The position numbers and the translations under genes are program-made. Below are positions 24,898 to 35,199 of a stretch of 64,000 bases of DNA, piece after piece; position 1 is the stretch's first letter, and each line of letters starts with the position of its first letter. The notes below the pieces were generated by a model. That model saw only the letters and a program-made list of their open reading frames with translations. It ran no database searches and was not told where the DNA came from. The stretch is from Meandrina meandrites (Eukaryota > Cnidaria > Anthozoa > Scleractinia > Meandrinidae): NCBI GenBank assembly GCA_963693305.1, contig OY855904.1:44748315-44812314 (forward strand). The letters run 5' to 3'.

Positions 24898-25025
24898 TCA
24901 GATAAGTTTTGCTCTTCGCGAAACTTTCACCCTGGCGTACGTGATTTGTTGGGTGAAAGCCGAGTTCACCTCCTTGGCGTTCGGATATTCTTTTTCGTTC
25001 TGAATGCAGAACGCCGTCAAATACT
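24898..25025 (-). CDS. BEN-domain gene, last exon
   Basis: Minus-strand exon after the acceptor CTCATTTACAG. It encodes YLTAFCIQNEKEYPNAKEV followed by NSAFTQQITYARVK and ends at TGA (24898-24900). It completes the BEN fold begun in the previous exon: the conserved EVNxAFxQxxxYARVK-like helix is the usual C-terminal end of the domain in metazoan BEN proteins. The upstream exon ends after one base of a codon and this exon supplies the other two, so the phases fit. Confidence 0.7.
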
Positions 25026-25788
25026 CTGTAAATGAGAAAATAAAAATAATCACATTACAAACATTCGTACAAAATGAGGACAAACAGACAAATAAAAATG
25101 AGACCAATAAAGGGACGTGATTGCATGCATGCATTCAAAACAACGCAACGAAACCACCGAAATGAAACGAGCGATCCGTTACTGAATATACCTTGCAGTT
25201 TCCAAGACACTAGATACCCTACAGTCTTAAATTCTTATACAATTTCCACTAAAATATCTCAGTAAATTCTTCTTAGAATAGCAGATCTTTGTTTAGAAAT
25301 GTCAAGCGATTTCACTTATTATTTTCCGCTGCAGGGGCAGAATGGTGGTCAGCGGTTTGCTTGCAGTTTGCTTTTATTTGTTGGTCTCAATGACGGTCTC
25401 AATGTTTTTGACACTTGGAAATATTCGTGTTCTGGCACAGAGACAACTCTCTGTCTCACGGAATATTAATGTCCACAAAACGTAAAAGTGCTCAGTGCCA
25501 GAACACAAATTTAAATGTCGAAAACATCTAGAGTTTTACAGTAAGCCCGAGCTCGAAAAAATTCCGGAAATACAAAGTCAAAACAATAATTTAGCTTAAC
25601 ACTGCTAAACATATATTTGCTGTTGTAAAAAGGCAATATTTCGTGCAAATTTTATTAGAATTTTAGACTACCAGGTATCTATTTCTGATCCGTTTTTTGG
25701 AAACACTTCCCCGCTACAGGGTATCAACAATGAAACAAAAACATTTCCGTATCACCTTGCGGTCAAATATCACGTGACTTACTCATAC

Positions 25789-26035
25789 CTTTACAAGCTG
25801 CCACTTTGTTGAAGTCCAGAGGCAACTTTGACTGCACGGATTTAGCCGAGTTGTGGATTCCAAGGCCACAGCAGTTTGCCAGCTCATCTTCAGAGAACAC
25901 CAGAGGTATCAGTTTATTCAATAAAAAGATAGGGGTCTCCTGGCGTGCTCCTTGTAGAGCAGCCCTCAGTTTGGTGCGATCGACAAAAACATCATAATTT
26001 TCAAGAAGCTTTACTTGAGAGGAGCTTGAATTGTT
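25789..26035 (-). CDS. BEN-domain gene, BEN exon
   Basis: Acceptor TTTTTATTCCACAG precedes the exon and donor GTATGAGT follows it. The 82 codons contain KLRAALQGARQETPIFLLN and then LIPLVFSEDELANCCGLGI, a helical sequence with the pattern of the BEN domain (DNA- or protein-binding module of chromatin regulators). It ends one base into a codon that continues in the last exon. Intact and in phase with the exon at 26365-26519. The protein likely acts in the nucleus, by family. Confidence 0.7.
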
Positions 26036-26364
26036 CTGTGGAATAAAAATAGGTTGTCAGACTGATCATCGTGTATCGCTCGTAAATGATTAAAGTAACT
26101 TTGCAGAATATTGGAAAGCTGTGCATATAGTGTGTTTTGAAGGAAACAGGTACTGCCCCGGCGTGCAACGATGCCGAGTTGTGATGTATCAACTCAGCTC
26201 TATTTCACAGGGGATTCAAGTTCTCTGTTCGTACGGAGTTACATGACGCTCGACCGATATAATTATTCCTTTCGGTTATTAAGCATTGATAAAGTTAATT
26301 ATAATGTACACAATTCAAAATTGCTGAGCCCAATCCTTATGCTGATTTCTTATACTGGACTCAC

Positions 26365-26519
26365 CGTTGGTGGCGAGAGGTTTGCTTTAATCACGTATTG
26401 CTTGCAAGGCTGCAAGTCTAAAGACGAGAGGGAACTGCAGCTTTGAGAAGGGACATGTTCACTAGAGCGGTAGTGTCTGGTGAAGCACTCAAGGAAAGTT
26501 ATAACCTCTTCACTAGGAA
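26365..26519 (-). CDS. BEN-domain gene, linker exon
   Basis: Exon between an acceptor ending TTGCAG (within an AATC-repeat intron) and donor GTGAGTCC. It encodes SEEVITFLECFTRHYRSSE and then a Ser-rich stretch ending KANLSPPT. It begins two bases into a codon opened by the exon at 27010 and ends on a whole codon, which is the phase the BEN exon requires. Too short for the usual ORF search. Supported by splice sites and phase on both sides. Confidence 0.6.
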
Positions 26520-26521
26520 CT

Positions 26522-26560
26522 GCAATCAATCAATCAATCAATCATTCATTCAATCGAAAT
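26522..26560 (+). repeat. (CAAT)n microsatellite in a BEN-gene intron
   Basis: About nine CAAT/CATT units, directly next to the splice acceptor of the linker exon. Confidence 0.8.
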
Positions 26561-26877
26561 AAATCAATCAGCGATCACACAATTATCTGTTAAATGTTAT
26601 TGCACAACACTCGAAAAACAGAAAAAAAAAATAAAAAGCTTGAAATGTAAAATAATCTGGGTGTCTGGTTCGATTTGCTGCCATTAAGGCGGTTTCTAGT
26701 CCCTTGCCCTTTGCCCTCTGACGATAGTAATAACATACATAACATTTGGCATAATAATGTTCAACAAGTAGTCATATATTGTGCATGGGCTACCTGTGCT
26801 CAGAGGGAATAGAACAATTATAAGTTCGAAATCCTCCGTACAGTACTTTGTCTTCATAGACTTAACCTTAATTTAGC

Positions 26878-26905
26878 CCCCCCCCCCCCCCCCTCCCCTC
26901 CCCCC
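26878..26905. repeat. Poly(C) run
   Basis: About 15 C then TCCCCTCCCCCC, inside a BEN-gene intron. Confidence 0.9.
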
Positions 26906-27009
26906 ACTGCATTTGTAAGGCAATATAAAAGCCTACTCCGTTGCCCTAGGACACTTCTTGTTTAAGTTATTGATAGGATCTTCAAGATGAGTAAGACGTT
27001 ATTGTTTAC

Positions 27010-27200
27010 CTGGATGACAGCAATCTTTCTGTTGCATGATTGTTGTTAACTGATCTTTAAGTTGCTTATTTTCTTCGCGAAGAGCTTGGTTTTCTTCGTA
27101 AAGACGATACGCATTTTTTGCTTGAGCAGAGGTAAGATCAGACATCTGCTCAAATTCGTCGTCTTCCATCTCTAATAAAGCTGTCATGGAAGACCTCCAT
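27010..27200 (-). pseudogene. BEN-domain gene, exon 3, part downstream of the viral insertion
   Basis: The minus-strand reading frame enters from the insertion site and encodes MTALLEMEDDEFEQM, then a heptad-type coiled coil (YEENQALREENKQLKDQL) and CCHP, ending at donor GTAAAC (27008-27009). Codon phase matches the other half of the exon at 42214-42369 once the 15 kb element and one TCCAT copy are ignored. The ATG at 27187 may not be the real start: the frame is open on the far side of the insertion. The exon ends one base into a codon, matching the next exon at 26519. Confidence 0.7.
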
Positions 27201-27413
27201 AGTAGTAGGGTTTTGAGAGAGCTGGCGCATTTTCTTGAATTTCACCGAGGAAAAATCAAAATTCTCCCTTAAATCATCGACAAAACATACTCGCTTCATC
27301 TCATGATAAAACCCTTGATAAATTCTGTATGTTTTGAAAAGTGAAATTTCAGCTTAAAGGAATCTTTTAGGAATAACAAGTATGGAGAAGCAATCGGTCA
27401 AAGAGTTGAAGGC
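27201..27413 (+). repeat. Left terminal inverted repeat (213 bp)
   Basis: Matches the reverse complement of 42001-42213 with one difference seen (TTTTAGGAATAA against TTTTATGAATAA). It runs through the ATG into the first codons of polymerase B, so both element ends code for the same N-terminus. Confidence 0.95.
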
Positions 27414-30400
27414 CCTTGCTAAAGATCGAGGCATTAAAGGTTATTACAAAATGCGTAAAGCCGAGTTGATCGATGTGTTAGAGGAGGAGAGTGAGATTTT
27501 TTACTCGGCGAATGATCAATCTATACCGGAGGTTGATATCCCGATTCCCACACCATCAAGAATAACGCAGATAAAGAATATTGCATCTAATGTGGCAGCA
27601 CCCGTAAAGAGTGTAATAAACAGGTTTACAGGTTGGTTATTAAATTATATCCCTGAACCTATCAAAAATGTAGTGAATGAAAGAGTTGAGAACCTGAAGG
27701 AGAGAGTAAACAGTATTTTCAGGAGACAGGAAGAAGTAAGTAAACCCATTGAGGATGTAAATTCACAAGATGAAGATCATCTCAACCCTAAAGAGTATAA
27801 GACAGCTATAAAGGGTTATTTTAAAACGTTCAGAGTTAACGGAATAGACGGTATGGATGAGAAGACGTTTATGAACAGCGTAAAACCGAGGGTTATAGAT
27901 CTCATCGAGAGTAAGGGATCTATCAAAGTCAAGTTAATTCTCACCGTAAGGTTTACCAAAGAGAATCCCGACACAGGCAACATCGACATTAATGTATATT
28001 TCTTTGCATCAAAAATGGAGATTGTGACAGAGTCAACCGATATCTCTGTTCTTTACGATCAGATGGCAGATGTAATCTTTGAATTGATTCAGAATTTTCA
28101 AAACAGAGGTTCTGGTTGGCAATTTGATCGAGTCGAACACCTTGACATTAACATTAACCCTTACAATCCTCTCTCTGCTTCCTCATACATTCTCTTACCT
28201 AAAAAGTTAGCAGAGAAGAAGGCGATCATCAACGTAAAGAATGAGAATGATAATGAGTGTTTTAAATGGGCAGTAACCTCAGCAGTGTTTCCTGCAGAGA
28301 GAGATGGTGAGAGATTGAGTAAAAAGATGAGAGAAGATTCAGAAAAGTTTGACTGGACAGGTATCGAGTTTCCTGTATCACTTAAACAGATAGATAAGTT
28401 TGAGAATAATAACCCTTACGCGATCAACGTCTTCGGTTATGAAAAGGTTGTGTACCCTCTGAGAATAAGTAAAAAGAATTGTGAACAGGTGATAAACCTT
28501 CTCCTTATCGCAAACGAAGAGACCAATCACTTCTGCTTGATCAAAAACATGTCGAGACTTATATCCAAGCAGAAAAGTAATTGTAATGGAAAGATACATT
28601 TCTGCTATAGATGCCTAAACTCATTCTACTCAGTAAAATCACTAGATAAACATACCGAATACTGTCAGAATAACGAGGAAGTCAAGATAGAGATGCCGAG
28701 GGGGAGAATCTATTTTAAAAATCATTATAAAAAGCAGCGAGTTCCCTTCGTTGTTTATGCTGATTTCGAATGCTTCACAGAGAAGATTGACACCTGTCAA
28801 CCCGATGACGGTAAAAGCTTTACCAATCAGTACCAAAAGCATAAACCCTCTGGTTTTAGTTATCTTATCAAATGCTCTTATGGTAACCTTTTCTCTCCCA
28901 AGCTTGTAAAGTACACAGCCGAATCTCCGAACGATAATGTCCCTCAGTTATTTATCGAGTCTTTAGAGAAAGATATCAAGGAGATCTATAACAAGTTTAA
29001 AATACCGAAGAAGATGGTTATGACAGCAAAGGATAAGATCGACTATAAAAAAGCAACCATCTGCCACATCTGTGAGAGCGGTATACCTAAAGAGAGTGAT
29101 GATAAAAACTATAGAAGGGTACGTGACCACTGTCATCTCACCGGTAAGTTTAGAGGCGCAGCCCACAGCATATGTAACCTTAAGTACAGACTTCCAAAGT
29201 TCTATCCTGTCATCTTTCACAATCTCTCCGGTTACGACAGTCATCTCTTCATTAAAAACCTCGGTAAATCAGAGGGAAAGATAGACTGTATACCCTGTAA
29301 TGAGGAGAAGTATATATCATTCACCAAGCATATCTTGGTTGATAAATTTAAAAATAAAAAAGGAGAAGAGAAAGAGGTCATACGTGAAATAAGATTTATT
29401 GACTCTTTTAAATTCATGGCGACAAGTCTCGACAGTTTGGTAAAGAATCTTCCGAAAGAGTCTTTTAAAAACCTTACAGAATTCTATAAAGGTGAACATT
29501 TAGACCTTATAAAAAGAAAGGGTGTCTTTCCCTACGATTGGTTTGAATCTTTTAACAGACTCTCTGCTGATCACCTTCCACCGAAAGAGGCCTTCCACTC
29601 CATATTAAATGACAGCGGAATCACAGAAGAGGATTATCAACACGCACAGAATGTCTGGGAAACCTTTAAAATGAAGACCATGAGAGATTACCATGACCTC
29701 TATCTTAAGAGTGATGTTCTCCTTCTCTCTGACGTCTTTGAAAACTTCAGGGATGTTTGCCTTGATAATTACCATCTCGACCCGGCATTTTATTACACAG
29801 CGCCCGGTCTTGCATGGGATGCGTGTTTAAAAATCACCAAGGTCAGACTGGAGTTATTAACCGATTACGACATGTTAATGATGGTTGAGAAAGGAATTCG
29901 AGGGGGAGTCTCTATGATTTCTACGAGATACGGAAAGGCAAACAATCCTTATATGAAAGATTACGATCCCGATCAACCGACCAAGTACATATCTTATCTT
30001 GATGCAAACAATCTCTACGGTTGGGCAATGTGTAAACCTCTGCCGACTAAAGGTTTTACATGGATGAATGAAGAAGAGTTAAAAGATTGGAAGAGTCAAC
30101 CATGCATACTTGAGGTCGACTTGGAGTACCCTGAACATCTTCATGACCTGCATAACGATTATCCGTTAGCTCCTGAGAGAGTAACCGTGAATAAGGTGGA
30201 GCAATTAATCCCCAATCTTAACGATAAGAAAAAGTACGTAATTCACCACGAAACTTTGAAACTCTATCTCTCTCTCGGTCTTAAACTCACCAAGATTCAC
30301 AGAGGGATCACATTCAAAGAGTCAGCGTGGCTAAAGCCGTACATCGATCTTAATACCGATCTCAGAGCGAAGGCAACCAACGATTTTGAGAAAGACTTTT

Positions 30401-31206
30401 TCAAGTTGATGAATAACTCCGTATTCGGAAAGACTATGGAGAACATCAGAAACAGAGTCGATATAAGATTGGTCACTCGAGAGAGTCAGGCGAAGAGGTT
30501 GACATGCAAACCCAATTATCAACATCACACAATCTTTTCAAAAAATCTTGCAGCCGTTCATATGAAGAAGGTAATTTTAAAATTTAACAAACCTGTATAC
30601 CTCGGCATGTCTATCCTCGATCTGAGTAAGACCTTGATGTATGATTTTCATTATAATTACATCAAACCCAAGTACGGAGAGAATGCAAAGCTCTTATTCA
30701 CAGACACGGACAGCCTCGCCTATGAGATAGAGACGGAAGATTTTTACAGAGACATCTCTTCTGATGTAAAATCAAAGTTTGACACGAGTAATTACCCAAA
30801 AAATCACCCAAGCGGAATTCTCACAGGAGTAAACAAGAAGGTAATCGGCATGTTCAAAGACGAGGCAGCAGGAAAGCAGATCGCAGAGTTTGGAGGCCTG
30901 AGAGCAAAACTCTACTCATACAGAGTAGAAGAGTCGTACGAGGAGAAGAAGTGTAAGGGAGTAAAGAAGGTGGTGATAAAGAAGACCATAAGTTTTAACG
31001 ATTACAAAAACTGTCTGTTCAATAATAAACCCGCTATGAGAAAGATGAATGTTATCAGAAGTCATCTTCACACAATCTTTACCGAGACGGTTAACAAGAT
31101 TGCTCTCTCTCCGTTCGATGATAAGAGATTAATACGGGAGGATAACATACACACCTTCGCTTACGGTCACGTGGGAGGTAATTCGGTGTCAAACGGTACG
31201 ACCTGA
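27382..31206 (+). CDS. polB: Protein-primed family B DNA polymerase, 1274 residues
   Basis: Replicates the element from a protein primer, by family. Residues 1-35 form a SAP-like helix pair (SVKELKALAKDRGIKGYYK). A CxxC...HxxxC zinc motif lies at about 407-428. The exonuclease has DFE in VVYADFECF (about 461), a zinc/endonuclease VII-like insert (CHIC...RDHCHLTGKFRGAAHSICN, about 558-597), FHNLSGYDSH (about 611) and YLKSDVLLLSDV (about 773). The polymerase has YLDANNLYGWAM (about 871), LMNNSVFGKT (about 1008) and FTDTDSLAYE (about 1105). The ATG at 27382 lies inside the terminal repeat. The length is usual for Polinton polymerases. Its 3' end overlaps the convergent integrase by 40 bases. No break is seen. 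Confidence 0.92.
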   Translation: MEKQSVKELKALAKDRGIKGYYKMRKAELIDVLEEESEIFYSANDQSIPEVDIPIPTPSRITQIKNIASNVAAPVKSVINRFTGWLLNYIPEPIKNVVNERVENLKERVNSIFRRQEEVSKPIEDVNSQDEDHLNPKEYKTAIKGYFKTFRVNGIDGMDEKTFMNSVKPRVIDLIESKGSIKVKLILTVRFTKENPDTGNIDINVYFFASKMEIVTESTDISVLYDQMADVIFELIQNFQNRGSGWQFDRVEHLDININPYNPLSASSYILLPKKLAEKKAIINVKNENDNECFKWAVTSAVFPAERDGERLSKKMREDSEKFDWTGIEFPVSLKQIDKFENNNPYAINVFGYEKVVYPLRISKKNCEQVINLLLIANEETNHFCLIKNMSRLISKQKSNCNGKIHFCYRCLNSFYSVKSLDKHTEYCQNNEEVKIEMPRGRIYFKNHYKKQRVPFVVYADFECFTEKIDTCQPDDGKSFTNQYQKHKPSGFSYLIKCSYGNLFSPKLVKYTAESPNDNVPQLFIESLEKDIKEIYNKFKIPKKMVMTAKDKIDYKKATICHICESGIPKESDDKNYRRVRDHCHLTGKFRGAAHSICNLKYRLPKFYPVIFHNLSGYDSHLFIKNLGKSEGKIDCIPCNEEKYISFTKHILVDKFKNKKGEEKEVIREIRFIDSFKFMATSLDSLVKNLPKESFKNLTEFYKGEHLDLIKRKGVFPYDWFESFNRLSADHLPPKEAFHSILNDSGITEEDYQHAQNVWETFKMKTMRDYHDLYLKSDVLLLSDVFENFRDVCLDNYHLDPAFYYTAPGLAWDACLKITKVRLELLTDYDMLMMVEKGIRGGVSMISTRYGKANNPYMKDYDPDQPTKYISYLDANNLYGWAMCKPLPTKGFTWMNEEELKDWKSQPCILEVDLEYPEHLHDLHNDYPLAPERVTVNKVEQLIPNLNDKKKYVIHHETLKLYLSLGLKLTKIHRGITFKESAWLKPYIDLNTDLRAKATNDFEKDFFKLMNNSVFGKTMENIRNRVDIRLVTRESQAKRLTCKPNYQHHTIFSKNLAAVHMKKVILKFNKPVYLGMSILDLSKTLMYDFHYNYIKPKYGENAKLLFTDTDSLAYEIETEDFYRDISSDVKSKFDTSNYPKNHPSGILTGVNKKVIGMFKDEAAGKQIAEFGGLRAKLYSYRVEESYEEKKCKGVKKVVIKKTISFNDYKNCLFNNKPAMRKMNVIRSHLHTIFTETVNKIALSPFDDKRLIREDNIHTFAYGHVGGNSVSNGTT

Positions 31207-32159
31207 AGCTCTTCTCTCACAAACGATCTCTTCGGTAAATCGAGAAGATAATATAACACAGGCTGTTCTGCAGAGATCACCACACGAGTTATATTATAAA
31301 CCTCGATACTCCAGATCGGATCAGTCGCTCTCCTTCTCTCTCCTCCCTCATCCTCACCGGGAGAGAAAAGATACCTTACCTGAACACCGGGAGGCAATCT
31401 CTTTTCTTTTAATCCGACAGGTCTTTTGTAATTGACAGGTTTTATGTTGACCTCTTTTAGACCGAGGGCTTTATCGGGTTCCTTTCCTGTGATCTTGATT
31501 ACCTCAGAATTTAACGCTTTCATAACAGCGGGCAACCTCTTCACCCAGACTCTTGATCTCTCGTCACTTATCATCTCCTGCGCATACTGATGGCTGAATA
31601 ATCTCTCTCCCAAAGTTCTGTTCGCTCTCTCAACAAATGCCTGAGCTCGGTGATTACCCGCTTCGCTTCTCTGTATCTTTACGTTATGTCTCTCCATCAA
31701 CTTTGTAACATAACCCATAAACTCTTTACCGGGATCGACCATTATTCTCTTTGGCCACTTAAGAGAAGGTCTATTAATCTTTCGAGAGTAGATCTTCTCA
31801 AAGGCTTTCGCAACCTCTTGACTCTCTTTTGATGTTAACGCCTCAGCATCTTTATATCTCGAGGCAACATCGATAACAACCAAAGCGTAACGAAAGGTCT
31901 TTCTTCCCTCCTTGTCGTGAGGAAGAAAGAGAAGATCCGCTTGGTGAATCTCATTTGGTCTATCTACTGTCCAATGAGGCCTCGGTAAATACTTCGGTGG
32001 AGGAAGATATATTTGCCAAAGTGCCTGTCTCTCTAACCAATCTCTCGCCTCACCATCACTGACATTTGCCGCGGAAGCCAACTTTGATACCGCAGAGTAC
32101 CCTTTCCAATAACCCTCCGGACTATAGTAAATCTTTTTAAAAATTCTCTCGTTACTCAT
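31167..32159 (-). CDS. int: Retroviral-type (rve) integrase, 330 residues
   Basis: Catalyses insertion of the element DNA, by family. The core has Asp75 in IHQADLLFLP, Asp142 in MVDPGKEF and Glu177 in AFVERANRT, a D-D-(34)-E spacing as in Polinton and retroviral integrases. The first 60 residues are helical. The C-terminal 60 (PIWSIEVYNITRVV, then YYLLDLP) resemble the chromo-like/SH3-like tail found in Polinton integrases. It is transcribed opposite to its neighbours. It converges on polymerase B with a 40-base overlap of coding ends and diverges from the capsid gene with only 27 bases between the start codons. A shared bidirectional promoter is likely there (TTTAAA words on both sides). Confidence 0.92.
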   Translation of the reverse strand: MSNERIFKKIYYSPEGYWKGYSAVSKLASAANVSDGEARDWLERQALWQIYLPPPKYLPRPHWTVDRPNEIHQADLLFLPHDKEGRKTFRYALVVIDVASRYKDAEALTSKESQEVAKAFEKIYSRKINRPSLKWPKRIMVDPGKEFMGYVTKLMERHNVKIQRSEAGNHRAQAFVERANRTLGERLFSHQYAQEMISDERSRVWVKRLPAVMKALNSEVIKITGKEPDKALGLKEVNIKPVNYKRPVGLKEKRLPPGVQVRYLFSPGEDEGGERRRATDPIWSIEVYNITRVVISAEQPVLYYLLDLPKRSFVREELQVVPFDTELPPT

Positions 32160-32186
32160 TTAAAAATAATCTTTCTCTCTTTTAAA

Positions 32187-33428
32187 ATGTCGCAGGCTAT
32201 ATCCGAGATTATCAATCCGAACCGAGTACCGAGAGAACCGTTTGGTCTTAAGGCGGAGTCATCTCTTAACAGAATCACATTTAATCCCTCATCAGCGAAT
32301 CCCGGTGAGACCATCAGTATTTACATTCCCAAACTGTCAGACAACGTGGTCATCGTTCCGGGAAGTGTTATACTTCTCTTCAACCTGAAAGTAGGAGGTC
32401 ATGCAAACAACACCCTCGTGAATAACGTCGGTCGAAACCTTGTCTGTCAACTCAAGGTCTCTTTCGGCGGTGAGACACTTCAGACCACAGAGAGATACGA
32501 TCTCTTTCAGACCTACCATGACCTCTTTCTCGAGGATAGAGATGACAGATTAAAACAGGGAATCTCATCCGAGAATATAAGAAAACTTCGAACGAACGCG
32601 GGTGATAAGGATATATCTAAAACAAAAGAAGTCATCCTCGCCACAATTCACAACGAAAAGTACGCAATCCCTCTCGACCATACCGTTCTCAGTGATCACG
32701 GCGCTCTCTATCCGAAAGCTCTTCCTCATCCTCTGTTGTTTGAGATCACTATACCGAAGGTTGATCAGATAGTAAATCATGATAAAAAAGAGAAGGAGAA
32801 AACACCACCGACATATAAATTGACGAACATTGAGTTGGAGTATCGATGCATCACGAGTGAAGACTTGTCTAGTGAGGCGATGACGAGTTATAAGGTCGGC
32901 AAAGGATTCTACTACGAGAACGTAATCCTTCACAAAACTTTTCCCATCTCAAAACCGAATGACAGCATAATTAACGAGCACGTCAATCTTCCGAGAAAGT
33001 CGATGACAGGCATACTCTGTCTGTTTGAAGAGGATTATAAAGAGGGAGAACGAGACTCTGAGAAGTTTGTCAATCCTGACATTAAATCGATCAACATCAA
33101 CATTGACGGTATGCCCAACCGACTCTTCTCAAAGGGGATGATTCCGTCTGACTTTTGGGAGTCAATCAAGAGACGAATGGGTGGTTCTGGTAAGGTAAAA
33201 GAAGAAGATTTTTATACAGACAAGTTCGCTCTTTGGATCGATTTGAGAACCTTTCCTGACAACGGTATTCACGGAGGAGGTCTTCACATAAACACAACAC
33301 GAGACGGTGTAAAACTTGAGATCAAGAGGAAGGTTGAAGGAACAGGAAACATAAAATGCCATATGTTTGTGGTTGCTGACGCATTTATGGAGATCATGAA
33401 CACAGAGTTGAAGTCGATCTTATACTGA
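32187..33428 (+). CDS. Major capsid protein (double jelly-roll, hexon-like), 413 residues
   Basis: Forms the icosahedral shell in this virus group. The N-terminal region (INPNRVPREPFGLKAESSL) and beta-rich phrases such as VIVPGSVILLFNLKVGG, LVCQLKVSFGGETLQ and FALWIDLRTFPDNGIHGGG are typical of adintovirus/Polinton hexon proteins. The length is slightly short but in the usual range of about 400-650. The frame is intact. It precedes the packaging ATPase, the classic capsid-ATPase pair. The fold call rests on pattern and context and not on a structure comparison. Confidence 0.8.
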   Translation: MSQAISEIINPNRVPREPFGLKAESSLNRITFNPSSANPGETISIYIPKLSDNVVIVPGSVILLFNLKVGGHANNTLVNNVGRNLVCQLKVSFGGETLQTTERYDLFQTYHDLFLEDRDDRLKQGISSENIRKLRTNAGDKDISKTKEVILATIHNEKYAIPLDHTVLSDHGALYPKALPHPLLFEITIPKVDQIVNHDKKEKEKTPPTYKLTNIELEYRCITSEDLSSEAMTSYKVGKGFYYENVILHKTFPISKPNDSIINEHVNLPRKSMTGILCLFEEDYKEGERDSEKFVNPDIKSININIDGMPNRLFSKGMIPSDFWESIKRRMGGSGKVKEEDFYTDKFALWIDLRTFPDNGIHGGGLHINTTRDGVKLEIKRKVEGTGNIKCHMFVVADAFMEIMNTELKSILY

Positions 33429-33521
33429 TAAAGTTTTTTTTTTTGTAAAAATATTTTTAACAGACTAAAAATATTTTTTTACCAAACAATATTTGTATAA
33501 AAGACAATACTTTATCAATAA

Positions 33522-34142
33522 ATGAATGAGTTACGAGATAAGATTCCCTTTCACATGATCATAACCGGACCGACAAACTGCGGAAAGACAAAGTACCTGA
33601 TCGAGCAGCTCCGAGGACCCTTCCAAAAGGTATTTGAGTACATTGTTCTGATCTGTCCGACCTATGCTAAGAACCGTACCTACCGAGGGTTTGCACAGGG
33701 TGATAAACGCTTCTTTGTCCTCTCACCGGATGCATCAAACTCGGAAGAGATTAACGACCTTCTGTCCGCCATGTCAGAACTCTTCTCAGGAACAAACACC
33801 CTGATCATTCTCGATGACTGCGCCGTCTCAAAAGACCTGAAGAATCAATCCAATAAATTTATCGACCTCGCTTTCTCCGGGAGACACGACGGATTGAATG
33901 TATGGGTGTTGACACAGCAGTTGACCTCGATAGCAAAACCCTTCCGAGAGAACGTCGCATGCGTGGTCGCTTTTCACAATCCCTCTCAGGTCGGAATGAA
34001 GACCCTGTTCGATGATTACGGTGGAGATCTTGACACGGAGACAAAGAGAATATTTCTTAAACTGTTAAAAACAGAGAGATACGCTCGACTCTGTCTCTGC
34101 CTCAGATTTCCGTTTGAGTGTTATCTCGAAATACCGGTTTAA
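33522..34142 (+). CDS. FtsK/HerA-type genome packaging ATPase, 206 residues
   Basis: Powers DNA packaging into capsids, by family (A32-like). Walker A is GPTNCGKTK at residues 15-23 and Walker B is TLIILDDCA around 92. A sensor-type stretch follows (FSGRHDGLNVWVLTQQL). The length is typical of Polinton ATPases. It begins 94 bases after the capsid stop; the gap contains a T-rich run and TTGTATAAAAG, a possible TATA element, 35 bases before the ATG. Confidence 0.9.
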   Translation: MNELRDKIPFHMIITGPTNCGKTKYLIEQLRGPFQKVFEYIVLICPTYAKNRTYRGFAQGDKRFFVLSPDASNSEEINDLLSAMSELFSGTNTLIILDDCAVSKDLKNQSNKFIDLAFSGRHDGLNVWVLTQQLTSIAKPFRENVACVVAFHNPSQVGMKTLFDDYGGDLDTETKRIFLKLLKTERYARLCLCLRFPFECYLEIPV

Positions 34143-34216
34143 GCATTACTCTCTTGTGAAAACTAACGTTAACAGCCTTGTGTTGATTTAAAGAATGCAT
34201 AAGAAACAAACAATTT

Positions 34217-34231
34217 AAAGGTTTCACCAAT
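34217..34231 (+). promoter_or_regulatory. Element-specific motif AAAGGTTTCACCAAT
   Basis: Lies 31 bases before the ATG at 34248. The same 15-mer occurs four times at 37204-37346 ahead of another gene of the element. Its position just upstream of start codons suggests a promoter or enhancer element of the virus. Confidence 0.5.
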
Positions 34232-34247
34232 CATATTAACAAACAAT

Positions 34248-34760
34248 ATGACAAACGTTGAAGATTATATTGATGAGGTACAGCCTGAGGAGACACATCC
34301 TACGTCAGCAAAAGATGAGACCCCTTATGACGAGGACGATATCGAAACAGAGAGAGAATCACTCGCGATACTCGCCTCACTCGGAACTACAGAAGAGTTT
34401 CTTGGTAAAGCGATGAGTCTTGGTGATGTTAAGAGACTCTCTCCCAAGGGTGTGATAAAATACTTTAATCGATACAAGACCGTAATGGGAAAGAAAGTAT
34501 CGAACGGATTGGTAGAGTCAGCCATCTCCGCAGCGAGTGTTATTATCTCCTATGTTATTCCCGTAGATGATGTAGAGGCTCTCAATGAAGACTTGAAGAA
34601 CGATGATCTTGTTAAACGTGAACTGAGTAACTTTGCAGGAATGTTGGTACTCAAGGGAGGAAGATTGGTAGCGTTAGCTAGCGGACTTTTCAAGGTCGCT
34701 AAGCACGTAAAGTTAAGACCGAGTGAGGAAAATGTCAAGGAGAATCAGGAGAATGAATAA
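34248..34760 (+). CDS. Unknown element protein, 170 residues
   Basis: Acidic N-terminal 45 residues (YDEDDIETERESLAILA), a helical middle (KGVIKYFNRYKTVMGKKV) and two hydrophobic stretches (SAISAASVIISYVIP and FAGMLVLKGGRLVALASGL), then a Lys/Glu-rich tail. It may associate with membranes or the virion interior. It sits among structural genes in the same orientation. No family recognised. Confidence 0.65.
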   Translation: MTNVEDYIDEVQPEETHPTSAKDETPYDEDDIETERESLAILASLGTTEEFLGKAMSLGDVKRLSPKGVIKYFNRYKTVMGKKVSNGLVESAISAASVIISYVIPVDDVEALNEDLKNDDLVKRELSNFAGMLVLKGGRLVALASGLFKVAKHVKLRPSEENVKENQENE

Positions 34761-34846
34761 GACTATTAAGCTTAATTAAAACCGATTAATCAAGGGTGTT
34801 AATCTTAATTAAAAAAAGAATTTAAATAATCTTAACAGATAATAAA

Positions 34847-35131
34847 ATGTCTCAAGAAAAGGTGCGTTACGTTGATCACAGAGTGAACATTTCTGAAGAA
34901 GAGAAAGAAAAGTTGTGTTCAGCAATAGATAACAATGAGTCTGTCACCATAAGATTTAAACACAAAGATCTCGGGGGAGGTGATGATATCATCGCTTTCA
35001 CTCTACAACAGTTTAAGAAAATAGCAAACGCTTTTGGTAAAGGAAGGGGAGTTACCATAAATATGAGTAAGGATCAGGTACAGCAACACGAAATCATTGA
35101 TGAGGATGATTTTTTCTTTTCACCGTTGTAA
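34847..35131 (+). CDS. Small conserved element protein, 94 residues
   Basis: A compact protein with the phrases VNISEEEKEKLCSAID, SVTIRFKHKDLGGGDDIIAF, LQQFKKIANAFGKGRG and VTINMSKDQVQQHE, and an acidic/aromatic tail. The alternating strand-helix pattern suggests one folded domain. The function is unknown. It could be a small virion or DNA-associated protein. The start follows an AT-rich TTTAAATAATCTTAAC leader. Confidence 0.65.
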   Translation: MSQEKVRYVDHRVNISEEEKEKLCSAIDNNESVTIRFKHKDLGGGDDIIAFTLQQFKKIANAFGKGRGVTINMSKDQVQQHEIIDEDDFFFSPL

Positions 35132-35199
35132 ACTATGTGAAAACTCTTAAGATTAACTATCAAAACCTGTTTAAAGACTTCTTCTGACATTACTAAAAC

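Noticed and set aside
32565..32933. Minus-strand ORF inside the capsid gene
   Set aside because: Antisense shadow with random composition; the plus-strand capsid frame explains the sequence.
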